Source: Amphritea sp. (GTDB lineage Bacteria; Pseudomonadota; Gammaproteobacteria; Pseudomonadales; Balneatricaceae). From it: a stretch of DNA of 21,899 nt. The translations under genes were made by a program, and so were the position numbers. Under the pieces are notes generated by a model. That model was not told the origin of the DNA. It ran no database searches and worked only from the letters and a program-made list of their open reading frames with translations. The stretch is from assembly GCA_018067325.1 (NCBI GenBank), contig JAGPUU010000012.1, positions 1 to 21,899 on the forward strand, read 5' to 3'. Shown here piece by piece: positions 1-8,706 of this stretch; the stretch's first letter is position 1; each line of letters starts with the position of its first letter.

Positions 1-1390
1 GGCGGCGGTAGCACACCAGATCGATCACAACATCTTTCTTAAATTCAGTACGGTAATCAACCGCCAACTGAGTTACAAAACGCACCGCTTCCGGATCATC
101 ACCATTAACATGGAAAATAGGTGCCTGAACCATCTTGGCGATATCAGTACAGTACTCAGAGGAACGGGAATCTTCTAGCTTGTTGGTCGTAAAGCCAACC
201 TGGTTATTCACCACCAGATGAATAGTACCGCCGGTTTTGTAGGCACGGGTCTGTGACATCTGGAAAGTTTCCATCACCACACCCTGACCTGCAAACGCCT
301 GATCACCATGAATGTTAACGGGTAGAACCGTAGTTCCCACCGCATCATTACGACGATCCTGACGAGCACGTACCGAGCCTTCAACTACCGGCGCAGAGAT
401 CTCTAGGTGAGACGGGTTAAACGCCATCGCCAGATGGACTTCGCCACCACCGGTCATCACGTTAGAAGAGAAACCCTGATGGTATTTAACGTCACCCGAG
501 GTTTCCAGCGTCTTCTTACCTTCAAACTCACCAAATAGCTCAGCTGGGTTCTTACCAAAGATATTAACCAGAGTATTCAGACGACCCCGGTGGGCCATAC
601 CGATAACGATTTCACGAGCGCCCTGTTTACCTGCACGCTGAATCATCGTATTCAGGCAAACAATCATCGACTCCCCCCCTTCAAGACCGAAGCGCTTAGC
701 GCCGGCGAAGCGAGAACCGAGATATTTTTCCAGACCTTCAGCAGCCGTCAGGCGCTCAAGCACCATCATCTTTCTTTCAACATCAACAACAGGATGAGAG
801 CGAACTGGTTCAAGACGTGACTGAATCCAACGTTTTTCCTGAGTATCAACAATATGCATATACTCAGCACCTACTGTTGCGCAATAGGTCTGCTTCAGGT
901 CTTTAATAATATCCTTCAGGGTCGCTTCTTCCGATCCAAAGAACAGAGAACCTAGCTGAAATGTTGTATCAAAGTCTGCTTCTGAAAGCTCATGGAAGCG
1001 AGGATCCAGATCGGGAATAGGTTCACGCTGCATCAGATTCAGCGGATCAATATCAGCCGCCTGATGACCACGTACCCGATATGCATTGATCATCCGCAAT
1101 ACGCGGATCTGTTTTTTCTCATGCTCAGAACTAACACCACTGCCTGCAGCAGGCGCAGCACGGCGCTGGTTCTTAGCCAGATAAAGGAAATGTTCCTGTA
1201 CCGTAGAATGTGGAACATCCTGGGTCAGGTTGTCGCCGACTTTGGGGAGTCGATCGAATTCTTCACGCCATTCCTGTGGAATCGCGTTGGGGTCCATCAG
1301 ATAGGTTTCATATAGCTGCTCGATGTAAGACAGGTTGCCACCGTTAAGATGGGCATTCTTCCACATCAGCTCCATTATGCCTTCTTGCAT
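1..1390 (-). CDS. sucA: 2-oxoglutarate dehydrogenase E1 component, N-terminal part (cut by window edge)
   Basis: This is the thiamine-diphosphate E1 subunit of the cytosolic 2-oxoglutarate dehydrogenase complex, which decarboxylates 2-oxoglutarate and passes the succinyl group to the E2 lipoyl domain. About 463 N-terminal residues are present; the family is about 940 long, so the C-terminal half lies beyond the left edge. The N-terminus (MQEGIMELMWKNAHLNGGN) has the usual E1 form, followed by the DPNAIPQEWR segment. Conserved core motifs follow: GMAHRGRLNTLVNI, GDVKYHQG, NPSHLE, and the cofactor-region stretch HGDQAFAGQGVVMETFQMS with VNNQVGFTT. The ATG at 1390 is preceded on its strand by AGGGTGA at a suitable distance and matches family N-termini. 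It lies downstream of sdhB in the same direction but behind a strong terminator, so it probably has its own promoter. The identification is very secure. Confidence 0.97.
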   Translation of the reverse strand, partial: MQEGIMELMWKNAHLNGGNLSYIEQLYETYLMDPNAIPQEWREEFDRLPKVGDNLTQDVPHSTVQEHFLYLAKNQRRAAPAAGSGVSSEHEKKQIRVLRMINAYRVRGHQAADIDPLNLMQREPIPDLDPRFHELSEADFDTTFQLGSLFFGSEEATLKDIIKDLKQTYCATVGAEYMHIVDTQEKRWIQSRLEPVRSHPVVDVERKMMVLERLTAAEGLEKYLGSRFAGAKRFGLEGGESMIVCLNTMIQRAGKQGAREIVIGMAHRGRLNTLVNIFGKNPAELFGEFEGKKTLETSGDVKYHQGFSSNVMTGGGEVHLAMAFNPSHLEISAPVVEGSVRARQDRRNDAVGTTVLPVNIHGDQAFAGQGVVMETFQMSQTRAYKTGGTIHLVVNNQVGFTTNKLEDSRSSEYCTDIAKMVQAPIFHVNGDDPEAVRFVTQLAVDYRTEFKKDVVIDLVCYRR

Positions 1391-1610
1391 TCTTGATCAC
1401 CCTGGCTCAGGGGTACTTTACGAAGTCCAGGAAGCACCACGTCCTGTCCAACTGGCCTGTCGGCCGTCCCCTGTTTAGTTACCGTTATTATTACTCACGT
1501 GCACACCCTGATAGAGGTACAGAGTATACGGGACGTGATTCTACGCCTTTTTATGCGTCACTCATATATCAATGCAGTTGGAATTCTAAAAACTTTTAGT
1601 CCAATGCGAT

Positions 1611-1630
1611 ATAAGCCTTTTGACTAGTAC
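1611..1630 (-). promoter_or_regulatory. 20-nt element upstream of sucA, shared with sdhC
   Basis: The plus-strand text here is ATAAGCCTTTTGACTAGTAC. It matches 18 of 20 bases of the block at 5071-5090 upstream of sdhC, and both blocks lie in the same orientation relative to their gene. It sits about 220 bp before the sucA start and just past the sdhB terminator. Read toward sucA it ends in TTATAT, which could act as a weak -10. It may be an operator or a promoter with a conserved spacer; I do not recognise the cognate regulator. Confidence 0.5.
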
Positions 1631-1640
1631 AAAACATTGA

Positions 1641-1673
1641 AAAAAAAACGGCTCCTATATGGGAGCCGTTTTT
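1641..1673 (-). terminator. Terminator after the sdh operon
   Basis: ACGGCTCC and GGGAGCCGT form a GC-rich stem around the loop TATAT, with A-runs on the left (T-run in the minus-strand transcript) and T-runs on the right. It starts 9 bp past the sdhB stop codon and can end minus-strand transcripts before sucA. Confidence 0.9.
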
Positions 1674-1681
1674 CTTTCGAA

Positions 1682-2386
1682 TCAGGTTGCTTGGGAGAGC
1701 AACATGTTTCGAATTTTACCGATTGCCTTTGTTGGGTTGAGACCCTTAGGGCAAACGCTAACACAGTTCATGATACCGTGGCAGCGGAAGACGCTGAACG
1801 GATCATCCAAATCAGCTAGCCGCTCTTCCGTAGCAGTATCACGGGTATCTGCCAAGAACCGATATGCTTGCAGCAGACCGGATGGACCGACGAACTTGTC
1901 AGGATTCCACCAGAAAGATGGACAAGCAGTAGAACAGCATGCACATAGAATACATTCGTACAAACCATCCAGCTCAGCACGTTCTTCTGGCGACTGCAGA
2001 CGCTCAATAGCCGGCGCCGGCGTATCATTGATCAGGAACGGCTTGATCTTTTCGTACTGCGTATAGAACTGGCTCATATCGACAACCAGATCACGTATTA
2101 CCGGCAAACCCGGCAACGGACGCAGTACCAGCTTATCATTTACAACCACTTCAGAAAGCGGAGTAACACAAGCCAGACCATTTACACCGTTCATGTTCAT
2201 ACCATCAGAACCACACACACCTTCACGGCATGAGCGACGGTAGCCCATAGTCGGATCTTTATCTTTCAAAAGCTGCAGCAGATCCAGCACCATGATGTCC
2301 TTACCGCCTGGGATATCAATATGGATATCCTGCATATAAGGTGCATCATCAGTTTCAGGATTATAGCGATATACACTTACCAGCAT
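1682..2386 (-). CDS. sdhB: Succinate dehydrogenase iron-sulfur subunit
   Basis: SdhB carries electrons from the SdhA flavin to the membrane quinone site through three iron-sulfur clusters. At 234 residues it has the normal length. The [2Fe-2S] ligands are C53, C58, D61 and C73 (SCREGVCGSDG...LAC), including the aspartate also found in E. coli. The C-terminal ferredoxin half has C145, C148 and C151 with C212 for [4Fe-4S], and C155, C202 and C208 for [3Fe-4S]. The start ATG follows sdhA by 12 bp with GGGG upstream as ribosome binding site. It is the last gene of sdhCDAB and ends just before a strong hairpin terminator. Confidence 0.98.
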   Translation of the reverse strand: MLVSVYRYNPETDDAPYMQDIHIDIPGGKDIMVLDLLQLLKDKDPTMGYRRSCREGVCGSDGMNMNGVNGLACVTPLSEVVVNDKLVLRPLPGLPVIRDLVVDMSQFYTQYEKIKPFLINDTPAPAIERLQSPEERAELDGLYECILCACCSTACPSFWWNPDKFVGPSGLLQAYRFLADTRDTATEERLADLDDPFSVFRCHGIMNCVSVCPKGLNPTKAIGKIRNMLLSQAT

Positions 2387-2398
2387 CGTAACAACCCC

Positions 2399-4174
2399 TT
2401 AGTAAGTTCGTATTTTTGGTGGGAACGCTTCAACCGTCTTCGGAGCAAAATTGACAGCACGCTTGGTGATCTCTTTTGTTTCCGGATGGAACAGTGAGTG
2501 GCATAACCAGTTTTCATCGTCACGTTCGGTATAGTCATTACGGGCATGAGCACCGCGACTTTCCGTACGGATCAGAGCTGCGATAGCAGTCGCTTCAGCA
2601 ACTTCCATCAAGTTTTCCAGTTCCAACGCTTCGATACGAGCGGTATTGAACGCTGAAGACTTATCTTCAAGATGCAGATTCTCTACACGCTTGCGGATAT
2701 CTTTCAGCATGTCGAGACCTTTCTCCATGCTATCGCCTTCGCGGAATACACCGAAGTACAGCTGCATAGTTTTCTGTAGATCTCCACGTACCTCAGCAAC
2801 ACTCTCACCACCGGTGGAGTTATTAAGACGATTCAGACGCGCCATAGCACGCTCAACATCTGCTTCAGTAGCATCGTTTGCAGAATAACCTTCAGCCATC
2901 TGCTTCTCAATCTGGATACCTGCCGCACGACCAAATACAACCAGGTCAAGCAGTGAGTTACCACCCAGACGGTTAGCACCATGTACAGATACACAGGCTA
3001 CTTCACCACAGGCAAACAGACCTTCAATAATCTCATCGTTACCATCAGCATCACAGCCAATCGCCTGGCCACCAACATTAGTGGTCACACCACCCATCTG
3101 ATAGTGACACGTCGGTACAACTGGAACAGGCTCTTTAACCGGATCAGCATGCGCAAACGTTTTAGACAGTTCACAAATACCCGGCAGACGGGACTGCAAT
3201 ACATCCTCGCCCAGGTGATCAAGCTTCAGGAATACATGATCGCCATTTTCACCACAACCACGGCCGGCAAGAATCTCCAGAACCATAGAACGGGCAACAA
3301 CATCACGACCAGCCAGATCTTTCGCGTTTGGTGCATAGCGTTCCATGAAACGCTCGCCATCCTTATTGACCAGATAGCCACCTTCGCCACGACAACCTTC
3401 AGTCACTAGCACACCCGCACCCGCAATACCGGTTGGGTGGAACTGCCACATCTCCATATCCTGAGCAGGAATTCCTGCACGCAGAGACATACCCATACCG
3501 TCACCGGTATTGATCAGAGCGTTAGTAGTCGACTGGAATATACGGCCAGCACCGCCGGTCGCAAGAACCGTTGCCTTAGCTTTAACGTAAACAGTCTCAC
3601 CGGTTTCGATGCAGATCGCGATAACACCAACAACAGCGCCGTCATCATTCTTTACCAGATCAACTGCGTACCATTCATTCATGAATGTAGTACCGGCTTT
3701 CATGTTCGCCTGATACAACGTATGCAGCAGAGCGTGACCGGTACGGTCAGCAGCAGCACAAGTACGTGCAGCCTGACCACCTTCACCGAAGTTCTTTGAC
3801 TGACCGCCAAATGGACGCTGATAAATACGTCCTTCTTCAGTACGGGAGAACGGCATACCCATGTGGTCTAGTTCGTATACCGCCTGAGGGCCTACTGTAC
3901 ACATGTACTCGATAGCGTCCTGGTCACCGATATAATCGGAACCTTTAACGGTATCGTACATGTGCCAACGCCAATCATCATTCGGATCCGCACTGGCAAT
4001 CGCACAGGTAATACCACCCTGGGCAGACACTGTGTGCGAACGGGTTGGAAATACTTTAGTAATACATGCGGTATTCAGACCACCCTGGGCCAGTTGCAGT
4101 GCTGCACGCATACCTGCGCCACCACCACCAATAACAATACCGTCAAAAGTCAGCGTACGTAGCTTGCTGCTCAT
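2399..4174 (-). CDS. sdhA: Succinate dehydrogenase flavoprotein subunit
   Basis: SdhA oxidises succinate to fumarate on a covalently bound FAD at the cytoplasmic face of the inner membrane. At 591 residues it is the usual length. An N-terminal dinucleotide-binding GGGGAG lies at about residues 17-22. The FAD-linking histidine is H47 ([10 protein letters not shown]). Active-site residues visible by family comparison are H246 (QFHPTG), R290 (DLAGRDVV) and H357 (PTCHYQMGG). The ATG at 4174 lies one base past the sdhD stop, with GGGGAG inside the end of sdhD, so translation is probably coupled. All key residues are intact. Confidence 0.98.
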   Translation of the reverse strand: MSSKLRTLTFDGIVIGGGGAGMRAALQLAQGGLNTACITKVFPTRSHTVSAQGGITCAIASADPNDDWRWHMYDTVKGSDYIGDQDAIEYMCTVGPQAVYELDHMGMPFSRTEEGRIYQRPFGGQSKNFGEGGQAARTCAAADRTGHALLHTLYQANMKAGTTFMNEWYAVDLVKNDDGAVVGVIAICIETGETVYVKAKATVLATGGAGRIFQSTTNALINTGDGMGMSLRAGIPAQDMEMWQFHPTGIAGAGVLVTEGCRGEGGYLVNKDGERFMERYAPNAKDLAGRDVVARSMVLEILAGRGCGENGDHVFLKLDHLGEDVLQSRLPGICELSKTFAHADPVKEPVPVVPTCHYQMGGVTTNVGGQAIGCDADGNDEIIEGLFACGEVACVSVHGANRLGGNSLLDLVVFGRAAGIQIEKQMAEGYSANDATEADVERAMARLNRLNNSTGGESVAEVRGDLQKTMQLYFGVFREGDSMEKGLDMLKDIRKRVENLHLEDKSSAFNTARIEALELENLMEVAEATAIAALIRTESRGAHARNDYTERDDENWLCHSLFHPETKEITKRAVNFAPKTVEAFPPKIRTY

Positions 4175-4175
4175 C

Positions 4176-4523
4176 TTACACTCCCCACAGAATCTGAATG
4201 CCCCAAATGACGTAGATAAACGTCAAGAGACCACAAGCTGATTGGAACAAGAAGCGAATACCGGTTGGCTTAATGTAGTCAGTAGATATTGACCACATGC
4301 CGATCCAGGCGTGTGCCGCCATAGACAGCAAAGCCAGCAGCGTAAAGATACGCATCGCGGTGCATTCGAACAGTTCTTTCCATTGCTGATAGTCCAGTTC
4401 AGAACCAAACAGCATATAACCAATCATAAAGATGGTATAAGCAAGCAGCACTACAGCGGAAACACGCTGGATCATCCAGTCGTAAAGACCACTCCGGCCA
4501 AAACTTGTAATTGAAGTTACCAT
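4176..4523 (-). CDS. sdhD: Succinate dehydrogenase membrane anchor subunit
   Basis: SdhD is the second membrane anchor of succinate dehydrogenase; with SdhC it holds heme b and the ubiquinone site. Starting at 4523 gives 115 residues, beginning [16 protein letters not shown], with three predicted membrane helices. H71 in [11 protein letters not shown] corresponds to the E. coli heme ligand H71, and Y83 in STDYIKP to the quinone-site tyrosine. An open frame extends 24 codons further upstream inside sdhC, but I chose 4523 because GGAG lies about 7 bp before it and the N-terminus matches Pseudomonas-type SdhD. The start overlaps the sdhC stop by 7 bp, indicating translational coupling. Confidence 0.95.
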   Translation of the reverse strand: MVTSITSFGRSGLYDWMIQRVSAVVLLAYTIFMIGYMLFGSELDYQQWKELFECTAMRIFTLLALLSMAAHAWIGMWSISTDYIKPTGIRFLFQSACGLLTFIYVIWGIQILWGV

Positions 4524-4894
4524 ATCCATACTCCTGCCAGCAGAATAGAAACAGCAGAGACGCCTAGGGTTACCTTGGCTGCCAACTGCGCACATTCCAA
4601 CTCTTCACAATGACCAAAATCCATCACCAGATGTTTGATACCGGCAAAGAAGTGATACAGCAACGCTGAAACCAATCCCCAGGCAATCAGCTTCGCAAAG
4701 AAGCTCTCTGTCAACATCTGCTCAGCAGCATCGAAGCCCTGCTCAGACTCAAGAGACATTCCAAGTGCATACAGCATGAAGAACGCGCCAAAGAACAACG
4801 CCAGTCCTGTCACACGGTGCAGAATGGAAGTGATAGCCGAAATTGGCTGTTTGATAGTTCGTAGATCTAAATTTACGGGTCTTTTCTTGTTCAC
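4517..4894 (-). CDS. sdhC: Succinate dehydrogenase cytochrome b556 subunit
   Basis: SdhC is the first membrane anchor of succinate dehydrogenase and supplies a heme b ligand and part of the quinone pocket. It has 125 residues and three hydrophobic helices. The ITSILHRVTG motif gives S23 and R27, the usual quinone-site pair. LLYHFFAGIKHLVMDFGH contains H81, equivalent to the E. coli heme ligand H84. The start is GTG at 4894, read from the NKKRPVNLDL N-terminus typical of the family; the ribosome binding site (AAGAG) is weak. It is the first gene of sdhCDAB and has a leader of roughly 125 nt from the best promoter. Confidence 0.95.
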   Translation of the reverse strand: MNKKRPVNLDLRTIKQPISAITSILHRVTGLALFFGAFFMLYALGMSLESEQGFDAAEQMLTESFFAKLIAWGLVSALLYHFFAGIKHLVMDFGHCEELECAQLAAKVTLGVSAVSILLAGVWIW

Positions 4895-4990
4895 GGCTCT
4901 TGTTCACACTTATTTTAAGCCCGGTTGCAGAGCTAAGTTGTTTAAAAGGTAGTGTTCAAAGACAAAGATAAGTACCTCGGTCCAACGCCG

Positions 4991-5013
4991 ACACCCATCC
5001 CGAATGAGGGTGT
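4991..5013 (-). other. Hairpin in the sdhC leader RNA
   Basis: ACACCC (4991-4996) and GGGTGT (5008-5013) form a perfect 6-bp stem around an 11-nt loop in the predicted sdh leader, about 100 nt before the sdhC GTG. Neighbouring CGG and CCG triplets could form a second small hairpin. There is no T-run after it, so it is not an intrinsic terminator. Its role is unknown; a structured mRNA leader is an inference. Confidence 0.4.
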
Positions 5014-5026
5014 AAGCTGGAACGGG

Positions 5027-5054
5027 AGTATACCAGCAAATTGTCGCAATACAA
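5027..5054 (-). promoter_or_regulatory. Candidate sigma70 promoter of sdhCDAB
   Basis: On the minus strand TTGTAT (5054-5049), a 16-bp spacer and TATACT (5032-5027) form a promoter, with a TGG extension just before the -10 box. The predicted start is near 5020. A competing TATAAT at 5073-5068 belongs to the upstream conserved element and has no good -35 box. Confidence 0.5.
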
Positions 5055-5070
5055 TTAATCAACACCCATT

Positions 5071-5090
5071 ATAAGCCTATTGTCTAGTAC
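5071..5090 (-). promoter_or_regulatory. 20-nt element upstream of sdhC, shared with sucA
   Basis: The plus-strand text ATAAGCCTATTGTCTAGTAC differs from the block before sucA (1611-1630) at only two positions. Relative to the predicted sdhC start site it lies at about -50 to -70, a normal place for an activator site. It also joins a TATAAT box reading toward sdhC, so it could itself be a promoter with an unusual conserved spacer. Confidence 0.5.
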
Positions 5091-5179
5091 TTTTTTTACT
5101 TGCGCGCCTCCATTACAACTAAATGATTATTCAGCTGATTTCACTTTCCTGATAGAGCTTATACATACCATGTTAGACC

Positions 5180-5198
5180 TTTGCTGCATTGCGGCAAA
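5180..5198. promoter_or_regulatory. Palindrome upstream of the gltA promoter
   Basis: TTTGCTGC, ATT and GCGGCAAA form an inverted repeat with 8-bp arms and one mismatch. It ends 16 bp before the gltA -35 box. It could be an operator for a dimeric regulator; I cannot name one. Confidence 0.35.
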
Positions 5199-5214
5199 AT
5201 GGGCTTTGATTGAA

Positions 5215-5242
5215 TTGACAAATATTCCTAACTCTCTATAGT
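5215..5242 (+). promoter_or_regulatory. Sigma70 promoter of gltA
   Basis: A consensus -35 box TTGACA (5215-5220) is followed after 16 bp by TATAGT (5237-5242). The predicted transcription start is about 5249, leaving a leader near 150 nt before the gltA ATG. Confidence 0.7.
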
Positions 5243-5397
5243 GTCTGGGTCCTATTACGAGCTAAGACTCTTAGATTGTGACTAATAATTAAGGGTTGCG
5301 AGCGTTGCAAACACTGGTGAAAACCCTGCAGCAACAAGAGACATCCCGATATAATTTATAAAGTCATTCAGATAAACAGAAATGATAGGAGCCAATA

Positions 5398-6678
5398 ATG
5401 GCTGACAAGATAGCACGCTTAACAATCGATGGAATTGATGAGGTTTTTGAGTTACCCGTCTATTCCGGAACAATGGGCCCAGATGTTGTTGACGTTAGAG
5501 CTCTGACCGGTAAAGGTCTGTTCACATACGATCCCGGCTTTGTTTCCACTGCCGCTTGTGATTCCTCAATCACCTACATCGATGGTGGCAAAGGTGTACT
5601 CCTACACGGCGGTTACCCGATAGAGCAACTGGCAGAAAATTCGGACTACCTCGAAACTTGTTACCTGTTGTTGAATGGCGAACTGCCTACAGCTGAACAG
5701 AAACAAACCTTCGTCGATACCGTTAAGAAGCACACCATGGTTCACGAGCAGATGAACCATTTCTTTAACGGCTTCCGTCGTGACGCTCACCCGATGGCGA
5801 TCATGGTCGGCGTTGTAGGCGCCCTGTCTGCGTTCTACCACGACTCTCTGGATATCGACGACGCCCATCACCGGGAAGTATGTGCGTACCGCCTGATTGC
5901 TAAGATGCCCACGATTGCGGCAATGTGTTACAAGTACAGCATCGGCCAGCCATTCACTTACCCGCGTAATGACCTGGATTATGCAGATAACTTCCTGCAG
6001 ATGATGTATAGCAACCCGTGCGAAACATATGTAACTAATCCAATACTGGCTAAAGCCATGGATAAGATCTTCCTGCTACATGCCGACCACGAGCAGAACG
6101 CATCGACTTCAACTGTTCGCCTTGCCGGCTCTTCTGGCGCTAACCCATTCGCTTGTATCGCTTCTGGTATCGCTGCTCTTTGGGGCCCTGCCCACGGCGG
6201 CGCAAACGAAGCCGTGCTGACCATGCTTAATGAAATTGGCGACGAAGCTAATATTGAAGAGTATATCAAGCGCGCGAAAGATCCAGATGATTCTTTCCGC
6301 CTAATGGGCTTCGGCCACCGGGTTTACCGTAACTTTGACCCTCGGGCCAAGGTTATGAAGCAGACCTGTGACGAAGTACTGGCTGAGCTAGGTATCGAAA
6401 ACGATCCACTGCTTAGAATCGCAAAACGTCTTGAGCAGATTGCACTGGAAGACGACTATTTCGTTGACCGTAAGCTCTATCCAAACGTAGATTTCTATTC
6501 AGGCATTATTCTGAAGGCTATTGGTATTCCTACCAACATGTTTACAGTTATCTTCGCACTATCCCGTACTATCGGCTGGATCTCCCACTGGAGTGAATTC
6601 CACAGCAGCCCGAACAAAATCGGTCGTCCGCGTCAGCTGTACACTGGACCTACCCAGCGCGATTACCCAAAAAAGTAA
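5398..6678 (+). CDS. gltA: Citrate synthase (type II)
   Basis: Citrate synthase condenses acetyl-CoA with oxaloacetate to citrate at the entry of the TCA cycle. The 426-residue length and sequence fit the hexameric type II enzymes of Gram-negative bacteria, which are usually inhibited by NADH. The catalytic triad is H266 (GPAHGGANE), H307 ([14 protein letters not shown]) and D365 (VDFYSG). [22 protein letters not shown] is conserved, and C208 (SNPCET) matches the reactive cysteine near the NADH site of the E. coli enzyme, so allosteric control is likely retained. AGGAG lies at proper spacing before the ATG. It is divergent from sdhCDAB and ends at its own terminator. Confidence 0.98.
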   Translation: MADKIARLTIDGIDEVFELPVYSGTMGPDVVDVRALTGKGLFTYDPGFVSTAACDSSITYIDGGKGVLLHGGYPIEQLAENSDYLETCYLLLNGELPTAEQKQTFVDTVKKHTMVHEQMNHFFNGFRRDAHPMAIMVGVVGALSAFYHDSLDIDDAHHREVCAYRLIAKMPTIAAMCYKYSIGQPFTYPRNDLDYADNFLQMMYSNPCETYVTNPILAKAMDKIFLLHADHEQNASTSTVRLAGSSGANPFACIASGIAALWGPAHGGANEAVLTMLNEIGDEANIEEYIKRAKDPDDSFRLMGFGHRVYRNFDPRAKVMKQTCDEVLAELGIENDPLLRIAKRLEQIALEDDYFVDRKLYPNVDFYSGIILKAIGIPTNMFTVIFALSRTIGWISHWSEFHSSPNKIGRPRQLYTGPTQRDYPKK

Positions 6679-6690
6679 TCACGCTTCGAA

Positions 6691-6715
6691 AAAAGACCGC
6701 TTAATGCGGTCTTTT
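6691..6715 (+). terminator. Terminator after gltA
   Basis: AAAAGACCGC and GCGGTCTTTT form a perfect 10-bp stem around the loop TTAAT, followed by further T residues. It lies 12 bp after the gltA stop. Confidence 0.93.
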
Positions 6716-6947
6716 TTTTACCTGATTTTATCATCCTAAAAGCATCACAATCTCTCCTGACCTCTTGCAAAATCGAAAGCAAAAGCCCGCATCTCCCACA
6801 AACTGCTTCCAGTAATACCCACTCAAAACCAACAAACAAACATTAATATGAATATATTTCATGTATTTAATATGCCAATACAACCCTACAGATACTAATA
6901 TTTAGATGAATGGGGATTCAAGTTATCTATAACAGAGGCGAAATACC

Positions 6948-7361
6948 ATGAAGCTTCCGACTCCCCTATACGAGAGCCTGCCCTACTTCTATATTGGCGT
7001 TTGCGCCGTCTTACTTAGTTTATTCAATAACAGCAACCCAGCCCTGCTTTCAGCCTTAGCGCTGTACATATTTGGCAGTATCATCTGGATTAAACGCTCT
7101 AATTATCGCCGTAGGGATAGACGTGAACAACGTTTACTCCTAGCGCGAATATCCCGTGGAGCTTTTGATAGCTACACACCTCAGTGGCTCTATGAAGAAC
7201 AACCCTTTATCTACCTTGCAGCCGGTATCGCCTGCATTACATTACTGGGCAATCCTTTAGCGCTTATTAGCGGCTCACTTCTTTTACTGGCAAGCATTAC
7301 AGTGCTAAGAGCACGATTTATAAACAGACACACTTTTAACACTGCTAGCTCAGAGGTATGA
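6948..7361 (+). CDS. Hypothetical membrane protein, 137 aa
   Basis: I do not recognise this protein. It has 137 residues with four hydrophobic stretches at about residues 10-28, 30-48, 86-101 and 103-122, arranged as two hairpin pairs. Between them lies a strongly basic segment (KRSNYRRRDRREQR, about 49-62) and a soluble region with SYTPQWLYEE. By the positive-inside rule the central basic loop should be cytoplasmic. There is no signal peptide and no obvious catalytic motif. A purine-rich GAGGCGAAA precedes the ATG, and a good terminator follows. It is a single gene between the gltA terminator and a convergent ammonium transporter. The coding call is solid; the function is unknown. Confidence 0.8.
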   Translation: MKLPTPLYESLPYFYIGVCAVLLSLFNNSNPALLSALALYIFGSIIWIKRSNYRRRDRREQRLLLARISRGAFDSYTPQWLYEEQPFIYLAAGIACITLLGNPLALISGSLLLLASITVLRARFINRHTFNTASSEV

Positions 7362-7383
7362 AGCCTTAGCCGAAGCTTAAATA

Positions 7384-7410
7384 AAAAAACCGGGCCAAGC
7401 CCGGTTTTTT
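7384..7410. terminator. Bidirectional terminator between the membrane protein gene and amt
   Basis: ACCGGGC and GCCCGGT form a 7-bp GC-rich stem around a CAA loop, with an A-run before and a T-run after, extending the stem and serving both convergent genes. Confidence 0.92.
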
Positions 7411-7436
7411 AGATTCATAAGATAAACTACAACAGA

Positions 7437-8645
7437 TCAATCTTCAGAAATTGACTCAATCTTGTGAATGGCCAAATCCGCCCCATCAAACTCCTCTTCC
7501 TCATCTAGGCGCAGCCCCATTACGACTTTAAGAGCACCATAGACAATAACACCACCCACAAGAGCAACACCAATACCCATCAGCGTACCTACCACCTGCG
7601 ACATCAGACTAACGCCACCTAAGCCTCCAAGTGAGTTAGCACCAAAGATACCCGCCGCAATACCACCCCAGGCACCACACAGACCATGCAACGGCCACAC
7701 ACCCAACACATCATCAATCTTCCAACGATTCTGTACCACGGTAAACATCCAGACAAACAATGCGCCGGCAATACCACCAATCATCAACGCACCAATTGGA
7801 TGCACAATATCGGACCCCGCACAGATTGCCACCAATCCAGCTAATGGCCCGTTATGAATAAAGCCGGGGTCATTCTTACCCATCAGCAGAGATACGATAA
7901 TCCCGCCAACCATCGCCATCAGACTATTAACAGCAACCAGACCTGAAATTCCATCCAGCGTCTGCGCAGACATGACATTGAACCCAAACCAACCAATACA
8001 GAGAATCCAGGCACCTAGTGCCAGAAACGGAATATTCGAAGGTGGAAAGGCCACCAACCGACCGTTTCTATAGCGCCCCTTACGAATTCCCAACATAATC
8101 ACAGCGACCAGCGCCAACCAGCCACCAACACCATGAACAACTACAGAACCAGCAAAATCATGGAACTGCGCACCAAAGGACGCCTCCATCCAAGCTTGTA
8201 CACCATAATTACCGTTCCAGATAATCCCTTCAAAGAACGGATAGACAAAAGCGACGATTAGCGACGAAGCCAGCAAAAAAGGCCAGAACCGGGCACGCTC
8301 AGCGATACCGCCGGATACAATCGCTGGAATCGCTGCAGCAAACGTCATCAGAAAGAAGAACTTTACCAGCTCATAACCATTATTCTGTGCCAGCGTTTCT
8401 GCATCTTGGAAGAACGTCACATCGTAAGCAACCCAATAGCCGATAAAGAAATAGGCTACTGCTGAGAAACCGAAGTCAGTCATAATCTTAACCAGAGCAT
8501 TTACCTGGTTCTTCTGACGCACAGTACCCACCTCAAGAAAGGCGAAACCTGCATGCATAGCGAATACCATTATGGCACCCATCAGAATAAACAGAGTATT
8601 AGAACTCTGAACCAGTGTCTCAACGGCACTATTAACACTTTCCAC
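7437..8645 (-). CDS. amt: Ammonium transporter, Amt family
   Basis: This is an inner-membrane ammonium channel of the Amt/Mep/Rh family, 402 residues with about 11 membrane helices. The conserved pore residues are visible: D163 (FHDFAGS) and the twin histidines H171 (VVVHGVGG) and H320 (WPLHGLCGAWGG). There is no clear cleavable signal peptide, and the acidic C-terminal tail (about 378-402) is where PII proteins act on relatives. The start is GTG at 8645, supported by AGGAG about 6 bp upstream. No glnK is adjacent, unlike the common glnK-amtB pair. NtrC-like palindromes and a sigma54-like promoter upstream suggest induction under nitrogen limitation. It is probably a single-gene transcript. 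Confidence 0.95.
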   Translation of the reverse strand: MESVNSAVETLVQSSNTLFILMGAIMVFAMHAGFAFLEVGTVRQKNQVNALVKIMTDFGFSAVAYFFIGYWVAYDVTFFQDAETLAQNNGYELVKFFFLMTFAAAIPAIVSGGIAERARFWPFLLASSLIVAFVYPFFEGIIWNGNYGVQAWMEASFGAQFHDFAGSVVVHGVGGWLALVAVIMLGIRKGRYRNGRLVAFPPSNIPFLALGAWILCIGWFGFNVMSAQTLDGISGLVAVNSLMAMVGGIIVSLLMGKNDPGFIHNGPLAGLVAICAGSDIVHPIGALMIGGIAGALFVWMFTVVQNRWKIDDVLGVWPLHGLCGAWGGIAAGIFGANSLGGLGGVSLMSQVVGTLMGIGVALVGGVIVYGALKVVMGLRLDEEEEFDGADLAIHKIESISED

Positions 8646-8706
8646 GTCGCTCTCCTATTTGCATATGCACTCTTTTGATACCAATAAGCACTCAAAAACG
8701 CTCAGA

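Larger units (their letters stand above)
4895..5397. other. Divergent sdhC-gltA intergenic region
   Basis: These 503 bp between the divergent starts of sdhC and gltA contain no convincing gene. They hold the sdh leader with its hairpin, an extended -10 promoter for sdhC, the 20-nt element shared with sucA, a palindrome at 5180-5198 and the gltA promoter. From the gltA promoter to the gltA start there is roughly 150 nt of untranslated leader. Confidence 0.8.

Noticed and set aside
1816..2066. Open frames inside sdhB on both strands
   Set aside because: They lie within the clearly conserved sdhB gene in other frames.
4976..5040. Stretch resembling part of 5S rRNA (CCCATCCCGAA flanked by GGTCC)
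   Set aside because: The match is short and the rest of the 5S structure, including the closing helix, is missing. The pairing is better explained as a leader hairpin of the sdh operon.
5282..5473. 63-aa open frame opposite the gltA start
   Set aside because: It overlaps the gltA leader and N-terminus on the other strand and has no recognisable features or ribosome binding site.
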